Origin: Desulfobacterales bacterium
Lineage (GTDB): Bacteria > Desulfobacterota > Desulfobacteria > Desulfobacterales > Desulfosalsimonadaceae
DNA length: 6,379 nt
Direction of reading: 5' to 3'
Assembly (NCBI GenBank): GCA_029933295.1
Contig: JAOZOL010000144.1
Location: 1-6,379, forward strand
The notes below the pieces were generated by a model that did not search any database, had not been told where the DNA came from, and was given only the letters and a program-made list of their open reading frames with translations. Within the stretch, counting starts at the first letter, position 1. Each line of letters starts with the position of its first letter. A program made the translations under genes and the position numbers. Of the stretch, positions 1 to 6,295 are shown one piece after another.

Positions 1-45
1 CAAGGAGCAAACAAACTGTTTTCACGGGTTATATTCCAAATGCGG

Positions 46-1044
46 TTACCCTGATTTTTTTTTACCGTCTTGTTCCAAAACGGAAAGTAATTTTTTTACC
101 GCAGCAGTGGGGGATATTTCTCCCTTTTCCACCGCCCATTTCATTCGGGACAACATGGTCTTCACCTCGGGCATCTGATAAAACCAGTCTTTAAGTCCTT
201 CTTCAAGCAGATGCTGCATCCACTGACGCGCCTGACCTTGCCGTTTCTGCTCAAGCGCTCCGCTTGCAGACAATTGTTTCCTATATTTTTTTACTGTTTC
301 CCATATTTCGTCGACACCTGTCATCTCAAGCGCACTGCAGGTTAATACCGGCGGCGTCCATAGTGGCGTTGATGAGGATAAAAGATGCATTGCATTTTCA
401 TATGCATTTTTTGCCTGATGTGCTTTTTCTATATTATCACCATCCGCCTTGGTGATGACGATCGCATCGGCCAGCTCCAGAATACCGCGTTTAATTCCCT
501 GCAATTCATCCCCTGCCCCTGCCAAAATAAGGACAAGAAAAAAATCGACCATTGACGCAACCGTGAGTTCTGATTGTCCGACACCCACTGTTTCCACGAT
601 AATGACATCAAACCCGGCTGCTTCACAAACCAGCATTGCCTCGCGGGTTTTCCGCGACACGCCGCCGAGGGTCCCGCCGGAAGGCGACGGACGGATAAAT
701 GCATTCTCATGAACGGAAAGTTTTTCCATGCGTGTTTTATCGCCCAGAATACTTCCTCCACTGCGGGCACTGCTCGGGTCCACCGCAAGAATTGCAACAC
801 GAAGATCCTCTCCAACGAGATGCATTCCAAGACTTTCGATAAACGTACTTTTACCCACTCCGGGTACGCCGGTTACTCCCAACCGAATCGCCTTGCCGGT
901 AAATGGTAAAAGCCGGTCAATCACAGATGACATTAACGCCTGATGCGCGGCTAAGGAACTTTCAATCAAGGTAATTGTTTTGGCAAGGACTTTCCGGTCC
1001 CCCGAACAGACTCCCTGAATATAATAATCAGGATCATTCTCCAT
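46..1044 (-). CDS. meaB: Methylmalonyl-CoA mutase-associated GTPase MeaB (ArgK/MeaB family G3E GTPase)
   Basis: This 332-residue cytosolic GTPase acts as the chaperone of methylmalonyl-CoA mutase. In the family, GTP binding and hydrolysis gate adenosylcobalamin loading and protect the mutase from inactivation. Visible motifs are a P-loop at residues 59-67 (GVPGVGKST), the family-typical DPSSARSGGSILGDKTRM stretch at 89-106, the G3-like ETVGVGQSE at 151-159 and the base-specificity motif TKAD at 198-201. The C-terminal part (about 270-332) is helical and matches the dimerisation arm of the family. Length is normal (about 310-340). The start is set by a TAATG junction in which its ATG overlaps the mutase stop codon by one base, with only a weak purine-rich Shine-Dalgarno. 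Translation is therefore probably coupled to the mutase. The last codons include a run of nine A (window 55-63) encoding three lysines. The older name ArgK (an arginine/ornithine transport kinase) is a misnomer for this family. No terminator is visible in the 45 bases downstream. Confidence 0.97.
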   Translation of the reverse strand: MENDPDYYIQGVCSGDRKVLAKTITLIESSLAAHQALMSSVIDRLLPFTGKAIRLGVTGVPGVGKSTFIESLGMHLVGEDLRVAILAVDPSSARSGGSILGDKTRMEKLSVHENAFIRPSPSGGTLGGVSRKTREAMLVCEAAGFDVIIVETVGVGQSELTVASMVDFFLVLILAGAGDELQGIKRGILELADAIVITKADGDNIEKAHQAKNAYENAMHLLSSSTPLWTPPVLTCSALEMTGVDEIWETVKKYRKQLSASGALEQKRQGQARQWMQHLLEEGLKDWFYQMPEVKTMLSRMKWAVEKGEISPTAAVKKLLSVLEQDGKKKSG

Positions 1045-3170
1045 TATCTCTGATCCAATGCATTTAACACCTGGTTTGCAGATTCCGTTACGACCGTACC
1101 CGGCCCGAACACTTTTACAACACCTGCGGAATAGAGAAATTCATAATCCGCCGGCGGAATGACGCCTCCGGCAACCACCAGAATATCTTCGGCACCCTCT
1201 TTTTTAAGATGCTCAATCAATTCCGGAATCAAAATTTTATGCCCCGCAGCAAGGCTGGAAACGCCCACCACATGGACATCATTTTCAATGGCCATACGGG
1301 CGGCCTCGGCAGGGGTCTGAAACATGGGACTGATATCCACATCAAATCCAAGATCTGCAAATGCCGTTGCAACGACCTTAATTCCTCTGTCGTGCCCGTC
1401 CTGGCCCATTTTTGTGACCAGCATCCGGGGTCTGCGGCCTTCTTTTTCCGCAAATTCATCACACCGTTTCCGAATAGAAGCAATAACTTCATCATCCCCA
1501 TACTCCCCGGCGTAAATACCGGATATACACTGGGTTGTTGCCACATATCGTCCAAACACCTTTTCCAGGGCATCGGAAATCTCTCCCACAGTTGCTCTTG
1601 CGCGAACAGCACGAATGCACGCTTCAAGAAGGTTGCCGTCTGTTTCAGCATATTTAGTAACTTCCGCAAGCGCCCTTTCCACCGCATCATTATCCCGCTT
1701 TTCCTTGATCTGCTTTATCCGTTCCACCTGTTGATTACGGACTTCTTCCGATATTTCACGTACATCAATGGGGGCCTCATCTTCAACTTTATACTTGTTC
1801 ACTCCAACAATCACATCTTTTCCCTGATCAATTCTTGCCTGTCGCCGGGCAGCTGTTTCCTCAATCCGCATTTTCGGCATCCCGGATACTATTGCCTTTG
1901 CCATTCCGCCGAGATTGTCCACTTCATTAATGATTTTCATGGCTTCGACAACAATGGAATTAGTCAACGACTCAACATAATATGAACCACCCAGAGGATC
2001 GACCACGCGGGTCACCTGGGACTCTTCCTGAACAATAATTTGGGTATTTCTAGCCACCCTGGAAGACAAGTCCGTTGGAAGGCTCACTGCTTCATCAAAC
2101 GAATTGGTATGAAGGGACTGGGTCCCCCCAAGCACTGCGGAAAGACATTCAAGGGTTGTCCTGATAATATTGTTATACGGGTCCTGCTGGGTCAGACTCC
2201 ATCCGGATGTCTGGCAATGTGTTCTTAACATCAAAGATTTGGGATTCTTGGGGTTAAACTGCTTCATCAGATCCGCCCAGATAAACCTGGCCGCCCGAAG
2301 CATGGCGATCTCCATGAAAAAATTCATGCCGATACCAAAGAAAAATGAAAGGCGCGGGGCAAATTCATCAATATCAAGACCAGCCGCAAGGGCTGCTTTT
2401 ACATATTCAAGACCGTCGGCAATGGTAAACGCAGCCTGGAGAACGGAATCAGCCCCTGCTTCCATCATATGATAACCGCTGATACTGACCGTATTGTATT
2501 TCGGCATATGTTTTGAACAATAGCCTATGATATCAGATACAATCCGCATGGAGGGCTCGGGCGGATAAATATAGGTATTTCGCGTCAGATATTCTTTTAA
2601 AATATCATTTTGTATTGTACCCATTAATTTCTCTTCGGATACGCCCTGCTCTTCGGCGGCAACAATATAACCGGCAAGCACCGGCAACACCGCCCCGTTC
2701 ATGGTCATGGAAACTGACATTTTATCCAACGGTATTCCGTCAAACAATATCTTCATGTCTTCCACCGAGTCTATGGGCACACCGGCTTTTCCGATGTCAC
2801 CAACGACCCTTGGATGATCCGAGTCATATCCCCGGTGAGTCGGCAAATCAAACGCCACTGAAAGGCCCTTTTGACCGGCCGCAAGATTTTTCCGGTAAAA
2901 TTTATTGGATTCTTTTGCCGTTGAAAAACCCGCATACTGCCTGATTGTCCACGGCCTGTTGGTATACATGGTGGCGCGAACACCGCGAACAAACGGATCA
3001 AATCCCGGCAGGACATTGACGAATTCAAGCTCTTTTAAATCTTCAGCGGTATATAAGGGTTTAATCGTAATCCCTTCGGGGGTGGTTTTAGAAATGGTGT
3101 CAACCGAAGTCCCCCTCAATTCCTTTTCTGCGAGTTTATTCCATTTTTCGATATCAGGATGGTTTGTCAT
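1044..3170 (-). CDS. scpA: Methylmalonyl-CoA mutase, single-chain form with C-terminal cobalamin-binding domain
   Basis: This enzyme performs the adenosylcobalamin-dependent radical rearrangement of (R)-methylmalonyl-CoA and succinyl-CoA in the cytosol. The N-terminal catalytic TIM-barrel domain spans about residues 30-540, a linker follows, and a B12-binding domain lies at about 580-705. That domain carries the DxHxxG motif (D591, H593, G596), where H593 is the lower axial cobalt ligand, followed by SSL (638-640) and AGGV (667-670). By alignment from memory to the Propionibacterium enzyme, the substrate residues are kept: TIRQY with Y79 (family Y89), Q187 in TIQND (Q197), R197 (R207) and H234 in SGYH (H244). 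The Y/R pair favours methylmalonyl-CoA over isobutyryl-CoA, where F/Q are usual. The length of 708 matches E. coli Sbm and the mature human enzyme, which are homodimers. No small-subunit (mutA) gene lies beside it. AAAGGAG lies 7 nt before the ATG and overlaps the epimerase stop, 12 nt upstream. It is sometimes named mutB or mcm. Confidence 0.98.
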   Translation of the reverse strand: MTNHPDIEKWNKLAEKELRGTSVDTISKTTPEGITIKPLYTAEDLKELEFVNVLPGFDPFVRGVRATMYTNRPWTIRQYAGFSTAKESNKFYRKNLAAGQKGLSVAFDLPTHRGYDSDHPRVVGDIGKAGVPIDSVEDMKILFDGIPLDKMSVSMTMNGAVLPVLAGYIVAAEEQGVSEEKLMGTIQNDILKEYLTRNTYIYPPEPSMRIVSDIIGYCSKHMPKYNTVSISGYHMMEAGADSVLQAAFTIADGLEYVKAALAAGLDIDEFAPRLSFFFGIGMNFFMEIAMLRAARFIWADLMKQFNPKNPKSLMLRTHCQTSGWSLTQQDPYNNIIRTTLECLSAVLGGTQSLHTNSFDEAVSLPTDLSSRVARNTQIIVQEESQVTRVVDPLGGSYYVESLTNSIVVEAMKIINEVDNLGGMAKAIVSGMPKMRIEETAARRQARIDQGKDVIVGVNKYKVEDEAPIDVREISEEVRNQQVERIKQIKEKRDNDAVERALAEVTKYAETDGNLLEACIRAVRARATVGEISDALEKVFGRYVATTQCISGIYAGEYGDDEVIASIRKRCDEFAEKEGRRPRMLVTKMGQDGHDRGIKVVATAFADLGFDVDISPMFQTPAEAARMAIENDVHVVGVSSLAAGHKILIPELIEHLKKEGAEDILVVAGGVIPPADYEFLYSAGVVKVFGPGTVVTESANQVLNALDQR

Positions 3171-3177
3171 ATCAATG

Positions 3178-3184
3178 CTCCTTT
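3178..3184 (-). promoter_or_regulatory. Ribosome binding site of the mutase gene
   Basis: Read on the minus strand the bases are AAAGGAG, 7 nt before the mutase ATG at 3170. The site sits in the 12-nt gap after the epimerase stop codon (3183-3185) and overlaps it by two bases. Ribosomes finishing the epimerase would expose or use this site. It is the best Shine-Dalgarno in the operon, and it confirms the mutase start. Confidence 0.75.
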
Positions 3185-3584
3185 ATCTCTCACATAATTC
3201 AACTAAGACACCATTCGTGGATTTGGGATGCAAAAAAGCGATTTTTGCGCCACCTGCGCCTTTGCGCGGTTTTTCATCAATTAAACGAATCCCTTTTTGC
3301 TTCAACTCAGCCAACGCGCTATCAATATCATCCACGCGAAACGCCACGTGCTGTATCCCTTCACCCTTTTTTTCAATATATTTTGAAATGGGGCCATCGG
3401 GTGAAGTTGATTCAAGCAGTTCCACTTCGCTTTCTCCCACAGGGAAAAAAGCGGTTTTGACTTTTTGCTCCGCGACCGTTTCATCGCCTTCAAAGGGCAA
3501 CCCCAATATATCAGACCAGAAATTTTTTCCAATATCAATGCTGTTAACAGCGATTCCAACATGATCAACTTTGATTATTTTCAT
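3183..3584 (-). CDS. mce: Methylmalonyl-CoA epimerase (VOC/glyoxalase fold)
   Basis: This enzyme interconverts (S)- and (R)-methylmalonyl-CoA, linking the propionyl-CoA carboxylase or transcarboxylase product to the mutase. The 133-residue protein is a pair of vicinal-oxygen-chelate modules. The first starts with DHVGIAV (residues 7-13) and the second with GIQHVAFRVDDI (76-87). Candidate divalent-metal ligands are H8, H79 and E129 (in GVLVEL). I cannot fix the fourth ligand by eye. The ending FLHPKSTNGVLVEL is characteristic of the family, and the length is normal. An AAAGGAAAA tract at 3589-3597 puts GGA 7 nt before the ATG, supporting the start. It is the first gene of the operon, 12 nt ahead of the mutase. 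Other VOC functions (glyoxalase I, for example) are possible on fold alone. The position next to the mutase and the signature ending make the epimerase assignment strong. Confidence 0.96.
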   Translation of the reverse strand: MKIIKVDHVGIAVNSIDIGKNFWSDILGLPFEGDETVAEQKVKTAFFPVGESEVELLESTSPDGPISKYIEKKGEGIQHVAFRVDDIDSALAELKQKGIRLIDEKPRKGAGGAKIAFLHPKSTNGVLVELCER

Positions 3585-3645
3585 GGCATTTTCCTTTATG
3601 TGTCAGATTACAAAAAACATGTTTCCAACGATTGATGGATATTAA

Positions 3646-3672
3646 ATTATCGATAGCTTCAAAAATTGTCAA
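3646..3672 (-). promoter_or_regulatory. Candidate sigma70-type promoter for the mce-mutase-meaB operon
   Basis: A perfect TTGACA on the minus strand (3667-3672) is the only good -35 ahead of mce. The -10 is uncertain. GATAAT (3646-3651) matches 5 of 6 positions but with a short 15-nt spacer. TAATTT (3644-3649) has the ideal 17-nt spacer but a poor match. Transcription would begin near 3640, giving a leader of about 55 nt. The call rests on two motifs only. Confidence 0.4.
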
Positions 3673-3794
3673 GCTCGATTTTGATCAGATATTTTCCGCA
3701 GATCTTGCAAAAAATTTTTCATGGCAATGAATTACCACTGTATAAAAAAAACAACTTATCAATTATTCCAAATGATTATGAATGAATTTGAAAG

Positions 3795-3823
3795 TTTACA
3801 ATAACATAAAAATACGGTATAAT
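3795..3823 (+). promoter_or_regulatory. Strong sigma70-type promoter of the small membrane protein gene
   Basis: TTTACA (3795-3800) and a perfect TATAAT (3818-3823) are separated by exactly 17 bases. This is one mismatch from the housekeeping consensus. Transcription should start near 3830, giving a leader of about 58 nt before the ATG at 3888. Confidence 0.75.
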
Positions 3824-3887
3824 ATTTTAAAAACAATGGACATATGATAATCAACAACAACAACAAATTAAACAAAGGAATTTATCC

Positions 3888-4094
3888 ATGCGCGGAGCAT
3901 TTTTTATCATCGTTTTAATTGCCATGCTGATTGCCGGTATTCTTACGATTAAAAACATGAAATCTGAAACATCTGAAGGCGTGAATAAAACTGAAACAAT
4001 TCAGAAGGCCAAAGATACGGCGAAGATTGCTGATGAGGTGACAAAAAAATTAAGAGAAACTGCCAAACAGGCTAACGATCCCTATTCAGAGTAG
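3888..4094 (+). CDS. Small single-pass membrane protein of unknown function
   Basis: I do not recognise this 68-residue protein. Residues 4-21 form one uninterrupted hydrophobic helix (AFFIIVLIAMLIAGILTI). The rest (about 22-68) is polar, rich in K, E, T and A, and predicted by eye to be mostly helical, ending NDPYSE. There is no cysteine, so it is not a lipoprotein. There is no obvious signal-peptidase site, so a membrane-anchored protein with a soluble helical tail is the simplest reading. Basic residues flank both sides of the helix, so orientation is unclear. Support for a real gene is good: a near-consensus promoter, AAAGGAA at 3874-3880 with GGA 8 nt before the ATG, and clear membrane-protein composition. 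It is divergent from the mce operon and ends one base from the stop of the convergent kinase gene. No function can be assigned. It might be a small envelope-stress or respiratory-complex accessory protein, but nothing here shows that. Confidence 0.8.
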   Translation: MRGAFFIIVLIAMLIAGILTIKNMKSETSEGVNKTETIQKAKDTAKIADEVTKKLRETAKQANDPYSE

Positions 4095-4095
4095 T

Positions 4096-5994
4096 TTATA
4101 ATAATGGTACTGCCATACAAATCGAAGTTCCTGAACCAGGCTCAGAGCTTATGTCCAGATGCCCTCCCAAATGATTTATTTTTTCTTTAATATCGAATAA
4201 TCCAAATCCGTCATATGAACGAGCCTTACTGAATAAGTTGTCGGTATTAAAACCAACGCCATCATCTTCTACTTTTACATCAAGAATATTTTGAGAATTC
4301 TTTATTCGGATACTTATATTGCCGGCCCTGGCGTGTTTCACCGCATTATGAATGAGTTCATTAATGTTTCGATAAAAAATAATTTTAATATCTTCATCAA
4401 TATTATCCATATCTCCCAAAAAATTTGTTTTCACGGAAAGATTATATTTTGACTCTATTGATGCAGATAGGGTTTCAATGGCCTCTTTAAGTCCGAAGTC
4501 ATATAATACAGGGGGACTCAAATCAAATGTAAGTGTCTTTGTTTCTTTAATTATTTTTACAAGCTGCTCTTTAATTTGATTTAGTTGCCGTAAAAGTTCC
4601 GGGCTGTCCAAGGAGGTTCCGAGTGAATTTATTTGTAATTGCGCGACAAACAATTCCTGGCTAACTCTATCGTGTAGTTGAGAAGCTAAATTGCGTCGCT
4701 GATTTTCTTCTGATTTTGACAATTGAATTGACAACTGCTTGAGTTGCGACTGATATTTAAGAAGTTTTTCTTCAGTTGATTTTAATTTGGTTATGTCTGT
4801 TATAACAACATTTGCTTTCCGGGGCTGCTTGTCCTTGTAAGTGATGTTTGTATTAAGAATGACCCATTTTTCTTCCGCATTTTTTGTGACGATTTGATAG
4901 AAAATTTCCTGGGAAATGGCTTCCCCTGAAAAAAGCCGTGACAGGCGGTTCGAAAATTTCTTTCTGCTCTCTGCGGTTAAAAAATCAATCGGATTCATTG
5001 ATAGAATTTCTTCTTTTGAATAGCCGGTAATTTTTGCAAGCGAATCATTGGCACTGATAATTTCATTGGTATGATAATCAAACTCTAAAATACCAGCATT
5101 TGCATGTTCAACCAATTGCCTGTACCTTGACTCACTTTCTTTTAAAACCTGTTCCGCCCTGTTTCTTTCGCAAAAAAGGGTATCAAGTTCAGACTTAATA
5201 TAACTAATCGCATCAATAACCTGACGAAAGGATTTACTGGCATAAATACGGCCGTCCACCGATTGAGAACCTTCTTTTTTCCAATCAATGGACTCTATAT
5301 ATGAAAGCAGTTCATCATAAAAAAGCCTGGATCGCGCATCCTGTAATTTATTGGTGAAGGCAAAGACAAAAAGCTTAAATTTTGAAATCAGGCGATTAAA
5401 AAACCTGATAGAATTGTCGAAACATTTAACTGAAAAAGTGCTGCTTTCCATATTTTTTGTTAAAATGACATCTTCGCGACATATTTCCTGATCTGGTTTC
5501 TCTTGGCTTAGTATTTTGACAGCCAAGGAAACTGCCTGGGCATATGTTGCCACAGAATAAATAATTTCATCATAAACATGCAGTTTTTTAGCTAGATTAA
5601 AACTGATTTTAAACAAAATCGACTGGTTGTAAAGCACCCCGCCAATGATCAAATCACAGCCCTTAAGGTATTGAATATAAATTTTTCTAGCCTTGGAATC
5701 CGCACCTTCTACGCTGGTATAATCCTCTATCCAGACCAACCCGTATTTTTTATCAAAGTGTTTTGAAATATAACCATCCATGTAGCGGGTTGATTCAATC
5801 ATCTCAAAGGAACGCACATAGCCCGAAGCCTTAACCAAAAAAAAACGATCACCCAGTTTTGCCATTTCGACGATATAATTGCTGTGATCATGCCGGCTGA
5901 CATAAATATCCGGATGAAAAACAGGTAAATTTGTAATCGCACACCGATTATTTACCCGAAACCATGCCGGGTTCTTATCTATATCAATACTCAT
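4096..5994 (-). CDS. Cytosolic PAS-domain sensor histidine kinase (HisKA_3/NarX-DegS type)
   Basis: This 632-residue kinase should autophosphorylate and pass phosphate to a NarL/LuxR-type response regulator. No regulator is present in the window, so it appears orphan here. Order: an unassigned N-terminal domain (about 1-170), a helical linker (about 195-290), a PAS domain (about 290-404, from YRQLVEHANAGILEFD to VVITDITKLK), and a coiled segment (405-430). Next is HisKA_3 with phospho-acceptor H441 in QLHDRVSQEL, then HATPase_c (about 535-632) with N-box NELIHNAVKHA (545-555), G1 DDGVGF (577-582) and a G2-like DGFGLFDIKEKINHLGG. No membrane segment is visible, so the signal is intracellular. 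Residues 85-158 have the rhythm of a STAS/SpoIIAA-like fold (DYTSVEGADSKAR), which is a weak guess. The start is well fixed: GGAAG lies 6 nt upstream (6001-6005), and an in-frame TGA at 6010-6012 leaves no other start. A nine-T run encodes residues 50-53. It lies downstream of an rRNA operon, in the same direction. Confidence 0.95.
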   Translation of the reverse strand: MSIDIDKNPAWFRVNNRCAITNLPVFHPDIYVSRHDHSNYIVEMAKLGDRFFLVKASGYVRSFEMIESTRYMDGYISKHFDKKYGLVWIEDYTSVEGADSKARKIYIQYLKGCDLIIGGVLYNQSILFKISFNLAKKLHVYDEIIYSVATYAQAVSLAVKILSQEKPDQEICREDVILTKNMESSTFSVKCFDNSIRFFNRLISKFKLFVFAFTNKLQDARSRLFYDELLSYIESIDWKKEGSQSVDGRIYASKSFRQVIDAISYIKSELDTLFCERNRAEQVLKESESRYRQLVEHANAGILEFDYHTNEIISANDSLAKITGYSKEEILSMNPIDFLTAESRKKFSNRLSRLFSGEAISQEIFYQIVTKNAEEKWVILNTNITYKDKQPRKANVVITDITKLKSTEEKLLKYQSQLKQLSIQLSKSEENQRRNLASQLHDRVSQELFVAQLQINSLGTSLDSPELLRQLNQIKEQLVKIIKETKTLTFDLSPPVLYDFGLKEAIETLSASIESKYNLSVKTNFLGDMDNIDEDIKIIFYRNINELIHNAVKHARAGNISIRIKNSQNILDVKVEDDGVGFNTDNLFSKARSYDGFGLFDIKEKINHLGGHLDISSEPGSGTSICMAVPLL

Positions 5995-6046
5995 TGTTAA
6001 CTTCCAAAATCATAACTTTATCAATAAGTCAGGGCAAAGGAACCTC

Positions 6047-6147
6047 CGTAGGTCAGGTTAGTCCGGCACTCAACCCCTAAAATCCTTGCAGGAAACACTC
6101 CGGCACATGCAGGGTTGAGAGAGAGCCGGGCGTAACCCGACAAAACG
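6047..6147. repeat. Nested inverted-repeat element (REP/MITE-like or structured leader)
   Basis: The outer arms are 6052-6067 (GTCAGGTTAGTCCGGC) and 6125-6141 (GCCGGGCGTAACCCGAC). They are complementary except for one bulge and two substitutions, one of which is a G-U wobble in the RNA of either strand. CGT/ACG (6047-6049 and 6145-6147) extend the stem beyond a small internal loop. Inside lies a perfect 8-bp repeat, CTCAACCC (6069-6076) with GGGTTGAG (6112-6119). Inside that is a small hairpin, TCCT-TGC-AGGA (6083-6093). An 8-base direct repeat TCCGGCAC occurs at 6062-6069 and 6099-6106. The outer sequence (GTCGGGTTA with TAACCCGAC, flanked by CGTAGG and AAAACG) resembles palindromic intergenic repeats common in proteobacterial genomes, here apparently expanded by an inner module. 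No transposase or target-site duplication is evident. Confidence 0.65.
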
Positions 6148-6179
6148 TCGATTCAATCATCAAAACCGCAATATATCAG

Positions 6180-6197
6180 CCGCAGATAAACGCAGAT
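6180..6197. repeat. Short CGCAGAT direct repeat
   Basis: CGCAGAT occurs at 6181-6187 and again at 6191-6197 with a 10-base period, preceded by CAGC. Noncoding sequence of the type CCGCAGAT...CGCAGAT is, as I recall, scattered through intergenic regions of many bacterial genomes. With only two copies this may be a fragment of such a dispersed repeat. Confidence 0.4.
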
Positions 6198-6265
6198 GAT
6201 TTATTTATTATTAAAGCACCATCTTGAATCAAGACCATCGTACATTCATTATTCTAAAGATAAAG

Positions 6266-6294
6266 TATATACAACCATAGACCAAGCATGACAA
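6266..6294 (-). promoter_or_regulatory. Candidate promoter of the sensor kinase gene
   Basis: On the minus strand TTGTCA (6289-6294, 5 of 6 matches to -35) is followed after 17 nt by TATATA (6266-6271). The overlapping TATACT (6264-6269) is a better -10 but at 19 nt. It starts directly after the T-run of the rRNA terminator, as expected for the first promoter after the rRNA operon. A weaker alternative is TTGATT (6227-6232) with TAATAA (6205-6210). Either would leave a leader of roughly 200-265 nt. Confidence 0.4.
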
Positions 6295-6295
6295 T

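Larger units (their letters stand above)
3585..3887. other. Divergent AT-rich intergenic region between mce and the small-protein gene
   Basis: These 303 bases separate two divergently transcribed genes and contain no convincing ORF or RNA gene. They hold a strong rightward promoter (3795-3823) and a weak leftward candidate (3646-3672). They also hold an A6T5 tract (3709-3719, probably intrinsically bent DNA), a CAAAT-N12-ATTTG inverted repeat just upstream of the rightward -35 (3769-3790), and a (CAA)5 run in the small gene's leader (3852-3866). Confidence 0.7.
5995..6295. other. Long upstream region of the kinase gene
   Basis: About 300 bases lie between the kinase start and the rRNA terminator, with no credible ORF or tRNA. 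They contain the kinase Shine-Dalgarno (6001-6005), a nested inverted repeat (6047-6147), a CGCAGAT direct repeat (6181-6197), a perfect short palindrome TCTTGA-A-TCAAGA (6222-6234) and a candidate promoter (6266-6294). If that promoter is used, the inverted repeat lies inside the 5' leader of the kinase mRNA. Confidence 0.65.

Noticed and set aside
1..25. Possible GTG start of a further minus-strand gene (23-25) after meaB, reading MKTVCLL
   Set aside because: Only about eight codons are visible before the window edge and the Shine-Dalgarno is weak, so a gene cannot be supported.
1209..1985. Open frame of 258 codons on the plus strand inside the mutase gene
   Set aside because: It lies fully opposite a strongly conserved enzyme gene, its residue composition is not protein-like, and it has no ribosome site. 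It is a shadow of the mutase.
2905..3564. Open frame of 219 codons on the plus strand across the mutase start and mce
   Set aside because: It is antisense to two confidently identified genes, spans their junction and resembles no known family.
3701..3729. Hairpin-like TTGC...GGCAA with an A/T tract as a terminator
   Set aside because: The stem is only about four pairs, mostly A/T in its surroundings, and sits upstream of both divergent genes where no transcript is expected to end.
6030..6047. Strong minus-strand Shine-Dalgarno-like GGAGGT (6042-6047) upstream of the kinase
   Set aside because: No usable start codon follows at the right distance. The only nearby candidate start is TTG, which meets a stop after one more codon. 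The kinase has its own GGAAG site closer to its ATG.
6050..6145. tRNA or CRISPR repeat reading of the structured region
   Set aside because: There is no cloverleaf, T-loop GGTTCRA context or CCA end, and no regularly spaced repeats. The nested arms form a simple stacked hairpin instead.
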